A stretch of DNA of 38,176 bases from Streptomyces sp. CoH27 (lineage in GTDB: Bacteria > Actinomycetota > Actinomycetes > Streptomycetales > Streptomycetaceae). The notes under the pieces are model-generated. The model had not been told where the DNA came from and made no database searches. It saw only the letters and a program-made list of their open reading frames with translations. Where the stretch lies: assembly GCF_020181035.1 (NCBI RefSeq), contig NZ_JAIQYY010000035.1:19517-57692 (forward strand). The letters are read 5' to 3'. A program made the position numbers and the translations under genes. Below are positions 7,634 through 15,620 of the stretch, piece after piece (within the stretch, counting starts at the first letter, position 1; the number at the start of each line of letters is the position of its first letter).

Positions 7634-7672
7634 CACGTCCGTCGCAGATCGACTCCCCACCCGGCCTGGACG

Positions 7673-8941
7673 CTAGATGCGGGCGAACTCCTCCGTCTGC
7701 TGGGCGAATTCCCGGGCCATGGCAGCGCTGACCGTGGGCTTGGTGTCGCAGATCGTGTCCAGGTAGTCGTCGGTGGTGGGGGTGGTCCGGGTTCCGGTGT
7801 CGAAGGTGCGCTCGAACTGGGCCTGGGAGACGGTACGCGCCGCGTGGGCGATGTCGGCGGGGGTGAACCCCTCGCTGGCGGACGCGAGTACCGCGCTGTC
7901 GGCCCGCGCGCCCGCTCGGGCCAGGTAGCTCTCCCACAGTGCGGTCCTGGCGGTGTGGTCGGGAGGGCCGATCGGCAGCACGTAGTCGAAGCGGCCGTGC
8001 CGCAGGAACGCGGAGTCGAGCGTGGTCACGTTGTTCGTGGCGCAGACGAGCAGCCGTCCGTCCTGGCTTCGGAACCGGACGATCGCCTTGAGCAGTTCGT
8101 TGACGACGCCGACAGCGGTCGCGTCCGCGCCGCCGCGTTCGCCGGCGACCTCCTCGACCTCGTCGATGAAGACGAGGACGTGGTCGAGCCGGGCGATCTC
8201 GTCGAAGCGCCGGTTCAGCCCGGTCGCCAGGCCGTACTCGGCGGCCAGACGGGCGGGGAACAGTTCGAGGAAGGGCCATCCCAGGCGGCTGGCGATCGCG
8301 TGCGCGAACGTGCTCTTGCCGGTCCCGGGCGGGCCGAACAGCATCACCGCCCGTGGCGGTTCCACTCCGTGCTGGGCGGCCAGTTCGGGATGGGCCAGCG
8401 GCAGGACCAGGCGCCGCTCGATGAGCTGCTTCTCCCGTTGCATGCCCGCGACCTTCTGCCAGAGCCCCCCTGGCGGCAGCTCCGCTCCGAGCGAGGACAG
8501 CGTGCCGGCCGACTGCGGGGTCACCGGTCCGCGTTTCTCGAAGAAGACCAGCCCCGGGCGGGCGCCGAAGTCGCAATTGCGCAGGGCGGTGGCACCGGTC
8601 TCGCCCTCGGGCAGGGCGGCGTGCACCGCGCGGACGCCGGCGGCGAAGACGCGTTGCTCAAGGGCGGTGATCAGGGCACTCCCCAGCCCGCGCTGCCGCC
8701 AGCCGGGCGCCATGCAGATGCGCAGGATCCATGCCCGTTCGCCCTCCACCCTGCTTACCGCGGCGCCGATCAGCACGTCGTCGGCCGTGGCCACCACGGC
8801 CGGGTGGCGGGTCTGGAGGGCCGTCACGGCGTCCGAGAGTGGGAAGAGCGGCGGCTCCTCGGTCGTGCCGCTCTGCATGTCGACACGGATCACCGCTTCG
8901 AGATCGTCCTGGGTGTAGTCCCTGACCCGCCAACCCGTCAT
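7673..8941 (-). CDS. GNAT acetyltransferase-AAA+ ATPase fusion
   Basis: A 422-residue two-domain protein. Residues 1-137 form a GNAT N-acetyltransferase with the acetyl-CoA motif A, RICMAPGWRQRGLGSAL (74-90). Residues about 150-422 are a AAA+ ATPase with Walker A GPPGTGKST (203-211), Walker B VLVFIDE (255-261), sensor-1 ATNN (301-304), and the second-region-of-homology LRHGRFD (313-319) holding candidate arginine fingers. The AAA part resembles the FtsH/Cdc48 class but has no protease domain and no membrane helix. An ATP-driven unfoldase that acetylates, or is gated by, its clients is conceivable; substrates are unknown. GGAG precedes the ATG. It lies 119 bp after the SPFH gene on the same strand and is probably transcribed with it. 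Confidence 0.85.
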   Translation of the reverse strand: MTGWRVRDYTQDDLEAVIRVDMQSGTTEEPPLFPLSDAVTALQTRHPAVVATADDVLIGAAVSRVEGERAWILRICMAPGWRQRGLGSALITALEQRVFAAGVRAVHAALPEGETGATALRNCDFGARPGLVFFEKRGPVTPQSAGTLSSLGAELPPGGLWQKVAGMQREKQLIERRLVLPLAHPELAAQHGVEPPRAVMLFGPPGTGKSTFAHAIASRLGWPFLELFPARLAAEYGLATGLNRRFDEIARLDHVLVFIDEVEEVAGERGGADATAVGVVNELLKAIVRFRSQDGRLLVCATNNVTTLDSAFLRHGRFDYVLPIGPPDHTARTALWESYLARAGARADSAVLASASEGFTPADIAHAARTVSQAQFERTFDTGTRTTPTTDDYLDTICDTKPTVSAAMAREFAQQTEEFARI

Positions 8942-9060
8942 GATCAGCTCCGCGTGTTCGGCCGTACCCCCATCATCAGCCGGTGCCCGGAGGATGCGCG
9001 CGACAGGCGACGGTCACGAATCCTCCCTGGTGCCACGGATCGCTCGGGCCGTAGTCGGCT

Positions 9061-9924
9061 TCACGCCGCGGTGCCGGGCGCGCTGCCTGCCGGGCTGAGG
9101 GACGTGTCGGTGCGGCCGGTGCCGGCCGGTGGCGCTGCCGCGGCGGGTGCGGCGGCAGCGGTTTCCCGGGCGAGGAAGGAGCCGAGCTCGCCGATCGTGC
9201 TCATGAGGGGGGCCGGGAAGACGACGGTGGTGTTCTGGTCGACACCGATCTCCACCAGGCTCTGGAGATTGCGCAGTTGAAGCGCCAGGGGGTGGGCCAT
9301 CATGGTGTCCGAGGCGTCGCCGAGCGCGGCTGCGGCCAGGGACTCGCCCTCCGCGTTGATGATCTTCGCTCGCTTCTCCCGCTCGGCCTCGGCCTGGCGG
9401 GCCATGGCGCGCTTCATGGTGTCGGGCAGCTGGATGTCCTTGAGCTCGACCAGGGTGACCTGCACACCCCAGTCGACGGTGGTGACGTCCAGGATCTGGC
9501 GGATGTCCAGGTTGATACGGTCCGTCTCCGACAGCGTCTCGTCGAGCGTGTGCCGGCCGACGACCTTCCGCAGGGTGGTCTGGGCGATCTGGTTGATCGC
9601 CGAGTTGACGTTCTCGACGGCGACGACCGACTTCACGGCGTCGACGACCCGGAAGTAGGCGACCGCCGACACGTCGACGCTCACGTTGTCCCGGGTGATG
9701 ATGCCCTGGGACTGGATCGGCATGGTGACGACCCGCAGCGACACCCGGTGCAGGGCGTCGACGAACGGGATGATGAACCGCAGTCCCGGGGAGCGTGTTC
9801 CGACGAGTCGGCCGAAGCGGAACAGCACTCCCTTCTCGTACTGCTTGACGACCTTCACGGACAGGGCGAGGGCCAGGACGGCCAGAAGGCCGATCACGAC
9901 GATGAGAACGATCAGGGCTTGCAT
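9061..9924 (-). CDS. SPFH/Band 7 (stomatin-like) membrane protein
   Basis: A 287-residue stomatin/prohibitin-homology protein. It has one N-terminal membrane helix (about 3-23), the SPFH domain (about 25-190: YEKGVLFRFGRL, SPGLRFIIPFVD, ITRDNVSVDVSAVAYFRV, LRKVVGRHTLDETL), a charged coiled-coil stretch (REKRAKIINAEGES) and an Ala/Pro-rich tail. Such proteins oligomerise at the membrane, organise lipid microdomains and often partner with AAA proteases or membrane enzymes. The ATG at 9924 follows AGAGGAG. Its neighbours on the same strand are a DUF5994 gene upstream and the GNAT-AAA protein downstream; a link between the SPFH scaffold and the AAA ATPase is plausible from gene order only. Confidence 0.9.
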   Translation of the reverse strand: MQALIVLIVVIGLLAVLALALSVKVVKQYEKGVLFRFGRLVGTRSPGLRFIIPFVDALHRVSLRVVTMPIQSQGIITRDNVSVDVSAVAYFRVVDAVKSVVAVENVNSAINQIAQTTLRKVVGRHTLDETLSETDRINLDIRQILDVTTVDWGVQVTLVELKDIQLPDTMKRAMARQAEAEREKRAKIINAEGESLAAAALGDASDTMMAHPLALQLRNLQSLVEIGVDQNTTVVFPAPLMSTIGELGSFLARETAAAAPAAAAPPAGTGRTDTSLSPAGSAPGTAA

Positions 9925-10049
9925 GTACTGCTCCTCTGGACGAGGACCACGGGGGGGCGGGTATCCGCCGGTCGAGACCCCTGCATGTGCCTGCGCCGGT
10001 TCGCGAGGCAGGGCCGAAACCCGGGAAGGCACCGGTCGGGGCGGCCGTC

Positions 10050-10634
10050 TCACATGCCGATGACCAGGCGACTGGCGCGATCCGTCCCTGCCGGAACGGC
10101 CGCTGAGGCGGGGCCGTCCTCCCCGTACTTCCCTGCCTCGTCGGGTTCGAGTGGCCGGTCGGCGGCGGAGACGGCGTGCCGGGTCTCGTCCGCGGCCATG
10201 AGAGCGCTTGCGGTCAGCGGTGGGCCGTCGTAGTCGGACGCGGCCGCCATCAGGCGGGCCGCCGACTCCGTCTCGGTCTCGGGTGGGATGACCAGCAGGT
10301 CCCAGCGGCCGGTGCCGTAGGAGAGCAGCAGCAGCTTGTGCGGGTCGATCTCCGGGGTGAACCATCCGACCTTGACGACATGACCGCCCACGGGAATCTC
10401 GTGCGGGATGACCGGCCAGTACTTCGGGTTGACGGCGATGCGGGTGATGCGGCCCCACAGGGGGTCCAGCACATCGGTAAGTGCGGGCAGCTCGCTCAGC
10501 AGGTCCCGGGAGCGGGGCCACCAGGCACCGTCCAGGAGGCCGCGCGACGTGCCGTCGGTCTTCAGCGCGAGACGCACGGCCGGGGCTGCGACGGGCTCGT
10601 GGTGTGGCAGGAGTTGGTGCAAGGTCGCCGACAT
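10050..10634 (-). CDS. DUF5994 family protein 3
   Basis: A 194-residue paralogue with the full core: LLDGAWWPRSRDLLSELPAL, DPLWGRITRIAVNPKYWPVIP, VKVGWFTPEIDPHKLLLLSY and RWDLLVIPPETETESAARLM, then a variable acidic tail. The ATG at 10634 follows the conserved leader end GGGTCCGCATC. It is the first gene of a leftward set with the SPFH and GNAT-AAA genes (126 bp to the SPFH start). It is divergent from the very similar copy at 11085, the two sharing a near-symmetric control region. Confidence 0.87.
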   Translation of the reverse strand: MSATLHQLLPHHEPVAAPAVRLALKTDGTSRGLLDGAWWPRSRDLLSELPALTDVLDPLWGRITRIAVNPKYWPVIPHEIPVGGHVVKVGWFTPEIDPHKLLLLSYGTGRWDLLVIPPETETESAARLMAAASDYDGPPLTASALMAADETRHAVSAADRPLEPDEAGKYGEDGPASAAVPAGTDRASRLVIGM

Positions 10635-10748
10635 GATGCGGACCCGTCTCCGGGCCGCCTTGGCGGCGCCCCGGGTTTCGTCTCTCGCCGAGAACGACCC
10701 GGCGTGGACCGGTGTGCGAAATGCCCTCGGTGCTGTCCACGGTACTCC
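10635..10748 (-). promoter_or_regulatory. Conserved DUF5994 upstream module, copy B
   Basis: Read leftward from GGAGTA (10748) to the ATG, exactly 114 bp as in copy A. It contains a 24-bp block (10685-10708) identical to 11012-11035 of copy C, at the same distance from its start codon. A hairpin (10650-10674, arms CCGGGCCGCC / GGCGGC plus CCGG on the plus strand) sits where copies A and C have theirs, but with different bases, so pairing is kept while sequence changes. Confidence 0.65.
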
Positions 10749-10969
10749 GCACACGCCGGGGCGGTTGTGGAGACGCCGCCGCATTCGGTGAAGCGGCTGT
10801 CGATACCTGCGGGAGTGGGCTGAGGGCGCCGGGGCACGTCGTGCGCCGGCTACCGGACCGGTCTCACGCCCGACGGCCCGCATGCCCCGGCCCAGCACTC
10901 CCCTGGCTCTGTGACGTGTGTTGTTCCGTTCAGTCCGTCACTCCCCGCCAGTCCGCCGGGCCTCGGCGA

Positions 10970-11084
10970 GGAGTATCCTGGTGATTACCGAGAGCATCTC
11001 GTACACCGGCTTCCACGCCGGGTCGTTCTCGGCGATTCATGACAACCGGGCCGGCCGTGACCGGCCCGGGGTTGGGTCCGCATC
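10970..11084 (+). promoter_or_regulatory. Conserved DUF5994 upstream module, copy C
   Basis: GGAGTA begins at 10970, 115 bp before the ATG. The exact 24-bp block shared with copy B is 11012-11035. A strong hairpin, CCGGGCCGG (11046-11054) with CCGGCCCGG (11061-11069) around a CCGTGA loop, precedes GGGTCCGCATC and the start codon. Together with copy B it makes a large inverted-repeat control region between divergent paralogues. The 220 bp between the two modules hold nothing else I can identify. Confidence 0.65.
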
Positions 11085-11645
11085 ATGACCGCGACCATTC
11101 CGTTCACACCCGCAGTCGGAGACCGGGCCCCTTCTTCGTCACCGCTCCGACTCACGCTGGCGCGGGCCGGCGCCCCTCCGGCCCTGATCGACGGTGCCTG
11201 GTGGCCCCGTTCGCGCAACCTGACGGAGGAGCTCCCGGCGCTCGTCGAATGTCTCGACCCGCTGTGGGGGCGGATCACCCGGATAGCGGTGAGCCGCACG
11301 TTGTGGCCGGTCATCCCGGGTGAAGTGCCCGCGCACGGCCACATGGTGCGCGTCGGCTGGTCCAACGCCGGGCAGGACCCGCACAAGCTGTTGCTCCTGT
11401 CCCACACCTTCGGCCGCTGGGACCTGCTGGTGATCCCACCGGAGACAGCCCCGGCCACCGCAGCCCGGCTCATGGCCACGGCCACCGACCCGTCGCGGAG
11501 CCTCACGGCGACCGGCCTGATCCATGAGGCCGAACGTTTCCGGGCCGCGGCAGAGGCAGCGGCCGACTCGGACTCGCTCCGGGAGGCGGTCTGGGACTCC
11601 GAAGGCGGACACGACGCCCCCCCACCCCGCCTCACGCACTCCTGA
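11085..11645 (+). CDS. DUF5994 family protein 4
   Basis: A 186-residue paralogue, closest by eye to the copy at 10050. It has LRLTLARAGAPPALIDGAWW, PRSRNLTEELPAL, DPLWGRITRIAVSRTLWPVIP, VRVGWSNAGQDPHKLLLLSH and RWDLLVIPPETAPATAARLM, then an acidic helical tail. Function is unknown; the family is a small single-domain actinobacterial group as far as I know. Expression is presumably governed by the module just upstream. A strong hairpin terminator separates it from the convergent phosphatase gene. Confidence 0.87.
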   Translation: MTATIPFTPAVGDRAPSSSPLRLTLARAGAPPALIDGAWWPRSRNLTEELPALVECLDPLWGRITRIAVSRTLWPVIPGEVPAHGHMVRVGWSNAGQDPHKLLLLSHTFGRWDLLVIPPETAPATAARLMATATDPSRSLTATGLIHEAERFRAAAEAAADSDSLREAVWDSEGGHDAPPPRLTHS

Positions 11646-11705
11646 CGGACCGGTCACCCGTCACGTGCCCACCGCGGCAGCAGGAGTGTGAGAGATCGGC
11701 GGTGG

Positions 11706-11735
11706 GGGAAAGGCTGCGTGCCGTCGGCCTTTCCC
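11706..11735. terminator. Bidirectional hairpin terminator
   Basis: GGGAAAGGC (11706-11714) pairs perfectly with GCCTTTCCC (11727-11735) around a 12-base loop. It lies between two convergent genes and reads AAA...TTT on both strands, so it can serve each direction. Confidence 0.75.
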
Positions 11736-11753
11736 TGGGGGTGGGAGGCCGGC

Positions 11754-12995
11754 TCACTCCGGGAGGGCGAGGTCGTCGGTGGCGCTCCCGCGCCATTCGA
11801 TCAGCAGGAGCGTCGCATCGTCCGTCGTGATCCCGCCCCGCGCCCGTTGCAGCGTGTGGGAGAGGGAGCGCGCCACCGTCCGGATCTGTTGGGCCGTGGG
11901 CTCAAGGCGGTTCACCCACCCGATGAGCTGCTCCTCACTGAATTCCTCACCGCCGACATCGCGCTCCTCTATCAGTCCGTCGGTGAAGCACAGGATCCGG
12001 TCGCCGGGGATGAGAGCCACTTCACTGATCCGGGGCTCGTGACCGCCGAAGCCGACGGGCAGCGTCGTCGGGCCCTGCAGCCGTCGTACGACACGGTGTC
12101 CACGGATCAACAGAGGAGCGGGATGTCCGGCGTTGACCCACTGAAGCCTGCCCGTTGCCGTGTTGAGCCGCATCATCTGAGCGGTCACGAAGTGGTCGGG
12201 GCCGAACTGATCGGCGACGGCCCGGTCCATGAACGTATAGATCTCCGACAGGCCGACGCTGATGCGCCGGGCATGCCGGTAGGCTCCGATGACCACCGTG
12301 GCCATCGTGGCGGCGTCCAGTCCGTGGCCCATCGCGTCGACCATGGCCACATGCAGGACATCGCCGTTGAGGGCGTAGTCGAAGCTGTCGCCGGCCACGT
12401 CGTAGGCGGGTTCCAGCATCCCGGCCAGCTCGACCCGGGGCGTGGACATCGCCAGCGGTGGCAGCAGCGACCACTGGATCTCCGCCGCCACACTCATCGG
12501 TTCTCTGCGGCGCAGCCGGAAGAACAGATCGGTGTAACCGTGCTTGGTCACCAGCATGTCGGCCACGAGCGAGGCGAGCCTGCGCAGCAGCCGTCGCTCG
12601 TCGTCGTGGACGCGGTCCAGGGTGACGGCCAGGACGCCCACCTGGTCGCCACCGTCCAGCAGGGGCATATAGACCCGTACACCGCCGGCCTGCGGCACCT
12701 CGACGGGACGCGCCTCCTGGAAGGCACGACCGGCATCGGAGCCGTCGATCGGCTGCGGTTCCCCGGCTGCCAGCCCGTCGCCCGGCAGGGGGACGAGCCA
12801 CACCTGGCCGTAGTCCTGCAGGAAGAGCGAGGTCTCGCGGCCGTCGAGCCTGCCGATCTGCCGTGCGACGAGCGGACCGAGCTGGTGCGGCGGCAGCTCG
12901 TGCCCCTGGTCCAGCAGGATTCCCAGAAACTCCTCCCCGAAGCGCTCCGACCGGGTGGAGCCTTCCGCGGGTCCTTGCCCCTCACCGCCCGTCAT
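11754..12995 (-). CDS. GAF-like sensor plus SpoIIE-type PP2C phosphatase
   Basis: A 413-residue soluble protein. Residues about 20-155 look like a GAF domain (FLGILLDQGHELPPHQLG through RVYMPLLDGGDQVGVLAVTLD) and 170-405 are a SpoIIE/RsbU-type serine/threonine phosphatase, starting EIQWSLLPP. The metal site is represented by GDSFDY (202-207), DAMGHG (220-225) and the late TTDDATLL. Such enzymes dephosphorylate anti-anti-sigma proteins in partner-switching pathways. No anti-sigma kinase or STAS antagonist is encoded in this window, so the client is elsewhere. It has the same layout as the protein at 22907. The gene is leftward and ends at the shared terminator; its start has no strong ribosome-binding site. 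Confidence 0.88.
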   Translation of the reverse strand: MTGGEGQGPAEGSTRSERFGEEFLGILLDQGHELPPHQLGPLVARQIGRLDGRETSLFLQDYGQVWLVPLPGDGLAAGEPQPIDGSDAGRAFQEARPVEVPQAGGVRVYMPLLDGGDQVGVLAVTLDRVHDDERRLLRRLASLVADMLVTKHGYTDLFFRLRRREPMSVAAEIQWSLLPPLAMSTPRVELAGMLEPAYDVAGDSFDYALNGDVLHVAMVDAMGHGLDAATMATVVIGAYRHARRISVGLSEIYTFMDRAVADQFGPDHFVTAQMMRLNTATGRLQWVNAGHPAPLLIRGHRVVRRLQGPTTLPVGFGGHEPRISEVALIPGDRILCFTDGLIEERDVGGEEFSEEQLIGWVNRLEPTAQQIRTVARSLSHTLQRARGGITTDDATLLLIEWRGSATDDLALPE

Positions 12996-13347
12996 CGCCG
13001 TGGCCCGGGGGGGACGTTCTGGCGGATCTTCACGAAGGTGCTGTGCATACGAACTCCCGACGGAGACTCACCGGTCGACGCGGTGGGGAACTCCCGCCCG
13101 GATCGTGGGGGTCGATCCACCGACTCCCCATCGAGTCGGCCGTGCGCTCGTGCGGCGAGGACCGGCACAACGGCCACCGGGCGCGCCCCGGCCGAGCCGC
13201 GGCGGCTGGTCAGCACCGGCGGCGGCCTCAGCCGGATCGACCTCTTCGCCGTCGTCGTCCGCCGCCGCGAACATCTTGGTGGGGTCCGCGCCGTCTGCCG
13301 GCCTGCCCGCAGCATGGATCACTGCCCTGCAGGGCAACCGACCCCGC
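12996..13347. other. Spacer between phosphatase start and DUF6131 end
   Basis: About 350 bp without a convincing gene. A leftward reading frame (13068-13337) is rich in Ala, Asp and Pro with no family resemblance. A short hairpin, TGCCC-TGCA-GGGCA (13323-13336), lies 12 bp beyond the stop of the DUF6131 gene and may terminate the leftward Asp23 operon. Confidence 0.4.
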
Positions 13348-13503
13348 CTACCAGTAGTGGCGTCGACCGGCGACGGCGTGTCCCATCGCGCCGAGGATCC
13401 ACAGGATGGCTCCCACGACCAGCAGGATGATCCCGATGGTCCACAGGATGGACAGGCCGGTGAGGAAGCCGACGACGAGCAGAATGACGCCCAGGATGAT
13501 CAT
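13348..13503 (-). CDS. DUF6131 small membrane protein, copy 1
   Basis: A 51-residue protein made of two hydrophobic helices, MIILGVILLVVGFLTG and WTIGIILLVVGAILWILGA, ending in the polar, aromatic tail GRRHYW. The two helices are near-repeats of each other (IILLVVGFLTG / IILLVVGAILW), consistent with a hairpin in the membrane. It is last in the leftward Asp23/AmaP set, 85 bp after AmaP, and an almost identical gene is at 36535. GGAGAGATC precedes the ATG. Function unknown. Confidence 0.85.
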   Translation of the reverse strand: MIILGVILLVVGFLTGLSILWTIGIILLVVGAILWILGAMGHAVAGRRHYW

Positions 13504-13588
13504 GATCTCTCCTTCGGGGAGTGGTGCCGGCGCGCCCGCGAACTGCTATGGGCCGCAAGGGCGTCGGCGGGAACTGCCGATCTCCTCC

Positions 13589-14197
13589 TCACTCCACGCG
13601 GTGTGGTCCGTGGCGGCTGACCTGTAGGCGGACCTCGGTTGGCATGTCGGTGAGGCCGGTGGACCGACGCGCGGTGCCGATCGGGCCTTCGCACAGGGCA
13701 CCGAGAGTGGCGCCGGGCGTGCCCTCGGGGGTGAGGGTGAGCTTGATGCGGGTGCGGTGGCGGCCCGGTCGGCCGGTGATGAGTACGGCCGCATGGCCTA
13801 CCCCTGGCAGGGCACCGGCTTCGTTCGCGATCGCTTCGCTGAGTGCGCGGTCGCGCAGTTCGACGCCCTCCTGCGGGGGTGTGCCGCCGACGGGCAGTGA
13901 GCCGGGGCGGTGTCGGCTCAGCTGGGCGAGCAGCCACCACAGGGCGAGCAGGGCGGTGAGGACGAGGGCGGCGATGACCGCGGGCCACCACCACCAGCCC
14001 TGGCTGCTCCAGCGTGCCCGGTCGGCGGAGCCGAGCAGGACGTCGGCCGGGGTGGTCAGGGGCCAGCCGGCGGGTGGGGCCAGATCGTGCCGCCTGTAGA
14101 GGTCGAGCCCGGCGAAGAGGATGAGCAGTCCGCCGCCGAGGAGGACCAGCCCGGCGAGGGCCAGCAGAGTGCGGTTGAGAGCGGATCGCGGCGTCAT
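13589..14197 (-). CDS. amaP: AmaP-like alkaline-shock membrane anchor, copy 1
   Basis: A 202-residue protein with two membrane helices (about 8-31 and 68-90) and a cytosolic C-terminal domain (about 105-202), the layout of AmaP, which tethers Asp23 to the membrane in staphylococci. The C-terminal part contains ELRDRALSEAIANEAGALPG, then an Asp23-like beta strand pair (HAAVLITGRP, TRIKLTLTPEG) and MPTEVRLQVS. The loop between the helices has GWPLTTPADVLLGSADRARW. It lies 28 bp after the DUF6286 gene. A paralogue at 36779 is similar along its whole length. The gene name follows general annotation practice; direct function in actinomycetes is not shown by sequence. Confidence 0.82.
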   Translation of the reverse strand: MTPRSALNRTLLALAGLVLLGGGLLILFAGLDLYRRHDLAPPAGWPLTTPADVLLGSADRARWSSQGWWWWPAVIAALVLTALLALWWLLAQLSRHRPGSLPVGGTPPQEGVELRDRALSEAIANEAGALPGVGHAAVLITGRPGRHRTRIKLTLTPEGTPGATLGALCEGPIGTARRSTGLTDMPTEVRLQVSRHGPHRVE

Positions 14198-14225
14198 GGC
14201 GGGCTCCGGTGCTGCGGGTCTTGTG

Positions 14226-14912
14226 TCAGCGGGTGCGTCGCCGCGTCCGTACGGCGATGCGGAGAGGACGGGCGAGGGCGAGCCGGTCGCGCTCCTCGTC
14301 GAGGACGGCGGTGAGGTCGTCCTTCACCTGTCGGGGCTCGCGGAAGCGGACGTCCGCGCGGGCTTTGATGCGGTGGCGGCCCACCAGGACGTGCGCCGCG
14401 CCGACTCCGGGGACCCGCATGGCGGCGTCGCGCAGCAGGACGGCGGCGCTGTTGCGGTCCACGAAGGCCCGCAATCGCGGGCAGCCGACGGGTGACCGCA
14501 GGGGCAGCCAACGGCGCTGACCGGGGGTGAGGGCCAGGACGATCAGCCAGACGCCGACGGTGGCGGCCACGGCGGCCCCCGTCAGCATCCACACGTCGTC
14601 CACCGGGCGGGTGGCCAGTTCGTCGGCCAGGTGCCGTCGCCAGGCCGCGGCCGGACGTCCCGCCCGTACGGCGACGACGTCGACGAGCGTCGCGACCGCG
14701 GCCACGAGGATCACCGCGGCGACCAGCGCCGCCGTGACGCTGCGCGCGGACCACTTGCGACGGGTTCGGTGCCCTCCTTCGCGCTCACCGGCTGTGAGGT
14801 CCGAGGTGGACACGTCGCGTTCGGGAGGATCGGGCTCCTTCGTCAACGGCACTGCGGCACGGTGCCCGGACGACGCGGAGCCGCGGCCCGGGGGACGTGG
14901 ACCGGATGTCAT
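14226..14912 (-). CDS. DUF6286 Asp23-locus membrane protein, copy 1
   Basis: A 228-residue protein with a disordered, charged N-terminus (1-55), two membrane helices (about 60-80 and 108-128) and a C-terminal cytosolic domain whose end, GVGAAHVLVGRHRIKARADVRFREPRQ, resembles the Asp23-type strand. It probably forms a membrane anchor with AmaP next door. An in-frame GTG lies directly before the ATG; I chose the ATG (14912) because the paralogue at 38095 also begins there. GGAGGGG is at a good distance. Confidence 0.78.
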   Translation of the reverse strand: MTSGPRPPGRGSASSGHRAAVPLTKEPDPPERDVSTSDLTAGEREGGHRTRRKWSARSVTAALVAAVILVAAVATLVDVVAVRAGRPAAAWRRHLADELATRPVDDVWMLTGAAVAATVGVWLIVLALTPGQRRWLPLRSPVGCPRLRAFVDRNSAAVLLRDAAMRVPGVGAAHVLVGRHRIKARADVRFREPRQVKDDLTAVLDEERDRLALARPLRIAVRTRRRTR

Positions 14913-14964
14913 CACGATCGCCCCTCCTGCACAGCGTGCCCGGTGACCCGGGCCGCCCGGCCGC

Positions 14965-15372
14965 TCACCGGACCCGCCCCCGGCTCGAGTCGGCGGCGGT
15001 CACCAGCCGCCGGACGGTGAGGAGGACCTCTCCCACCCGCAGCCCGGTGAGCTGGGCGACCCGTTCGGCGACGTCCCGCTGGATCCGCTCGCAGACACGC
15101 GGGATGTCGGTGGGGTAGGGCAGGTCCATGGTCAGATGCAGGCGCACCGATCCGGTACGGACGGCGGCGGAGGCGTGGGGTGCCGCAGGTCCGCCCCGAT
15201 CGGGCGGTACCGCGGCGCGCCGCGCCTGCGCTGCGCGCGCGGCCTGCGCGGCGATACGGGCGACCACCCTGTCCGGGATGACGGTGGCGCCCCGCTCGGC
15301 CGGGGGCGGCAGCCCGGCGGCCGGCGCCGGCGGGCCCGACCCCTCGCCGGGGGAACCGGGCCGGGTCTTCAC
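14965..15372 (-). CDS. Asp23/Gls24-like protein, short
   Basis: A 135-residue protein with a Pro/Gly-rich N-terminal tail (1-27) and a core beginning RGATVIPDRVVARIAAQAAR and ending RIQRDVAERVAQLTGLRVGEVLLTVRRL. This helix and final strand are the usual end of Asp23-family proteins. The middle is shorter than in the main Asp23 gene. The start is a GTG at 15372 preceded by GGAGG. It overlaps the stop of the upstream small membrane gene in the four bases GTGA, so the two are translationally coupled. Confidence 0.78.
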   Translation of the reverse strand: MKTRPGSPGEGSGPPAPAAGLPPPAERGATVIPDRVVARIAAQAARAAQARRAAVPPDRGGPAAPHASAAVRTGSVRLHLTMDLPYPTDIPRVCERIQRDVAERVAQLTGLRVGEVLLTVRRLVTAADSSRGRVR

Positions 15373-15536
15373 CGCTGCCTCCGTGTCCGGAGGTCCAGGT
15401 CGCCCTGTACGACGAGGCCGACGATCAGCCCCGCCGCGCCCAGGACCAGGACCAGCAAAAACGCCCAGAAGCCGCCGAAGTAGCCGGCGAAGCCGAGGGC
15501 CATGCCGGCCGCGAGTCCCGTCGTTGCTGTGTTCAT
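15369..15536 (-). CDS. Small membrane protein (DUF2273-like)
   Basis: A 55-residue protein with a glycine-rich first helix (TTGLAAGMALGFAGYFGGFW) running into a second hydrophobic stretch (AFLLVLVLGAAGLIVGLVV) and a basic, charged tail (DLDLRTRRQR). It fits the small DUF2273-type membrane proteins that accompany Asp23 and AmaP in Gram-positive operons; the assignment rests on position and shape. Its stop overlaps the next start (GTGA). Confidence 0.7.
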   Translation of the reverse strand: MNTATTGLAAGMALGFAGYFGGFWAFLLVLVLGAAGLIVGLVVQGDLDLRTRRQR

Positions 15537-15620
15537 CTCGCACTCACCCGTCTCGCGAGCGTCCCTCTCGCCGTGATCATCCGCTCGGGCCCGAGAACAC
15601 GGCGGTGGTCCCGGCAGCGG

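Noticed and set aside
11688..13430. Long rightward open frame of 580 codons
   Set aside because: It is antisense to the phosphatase at 11754, whose motifs and codon bias are clear. In high-GC DNA such long shadow frames are expected.
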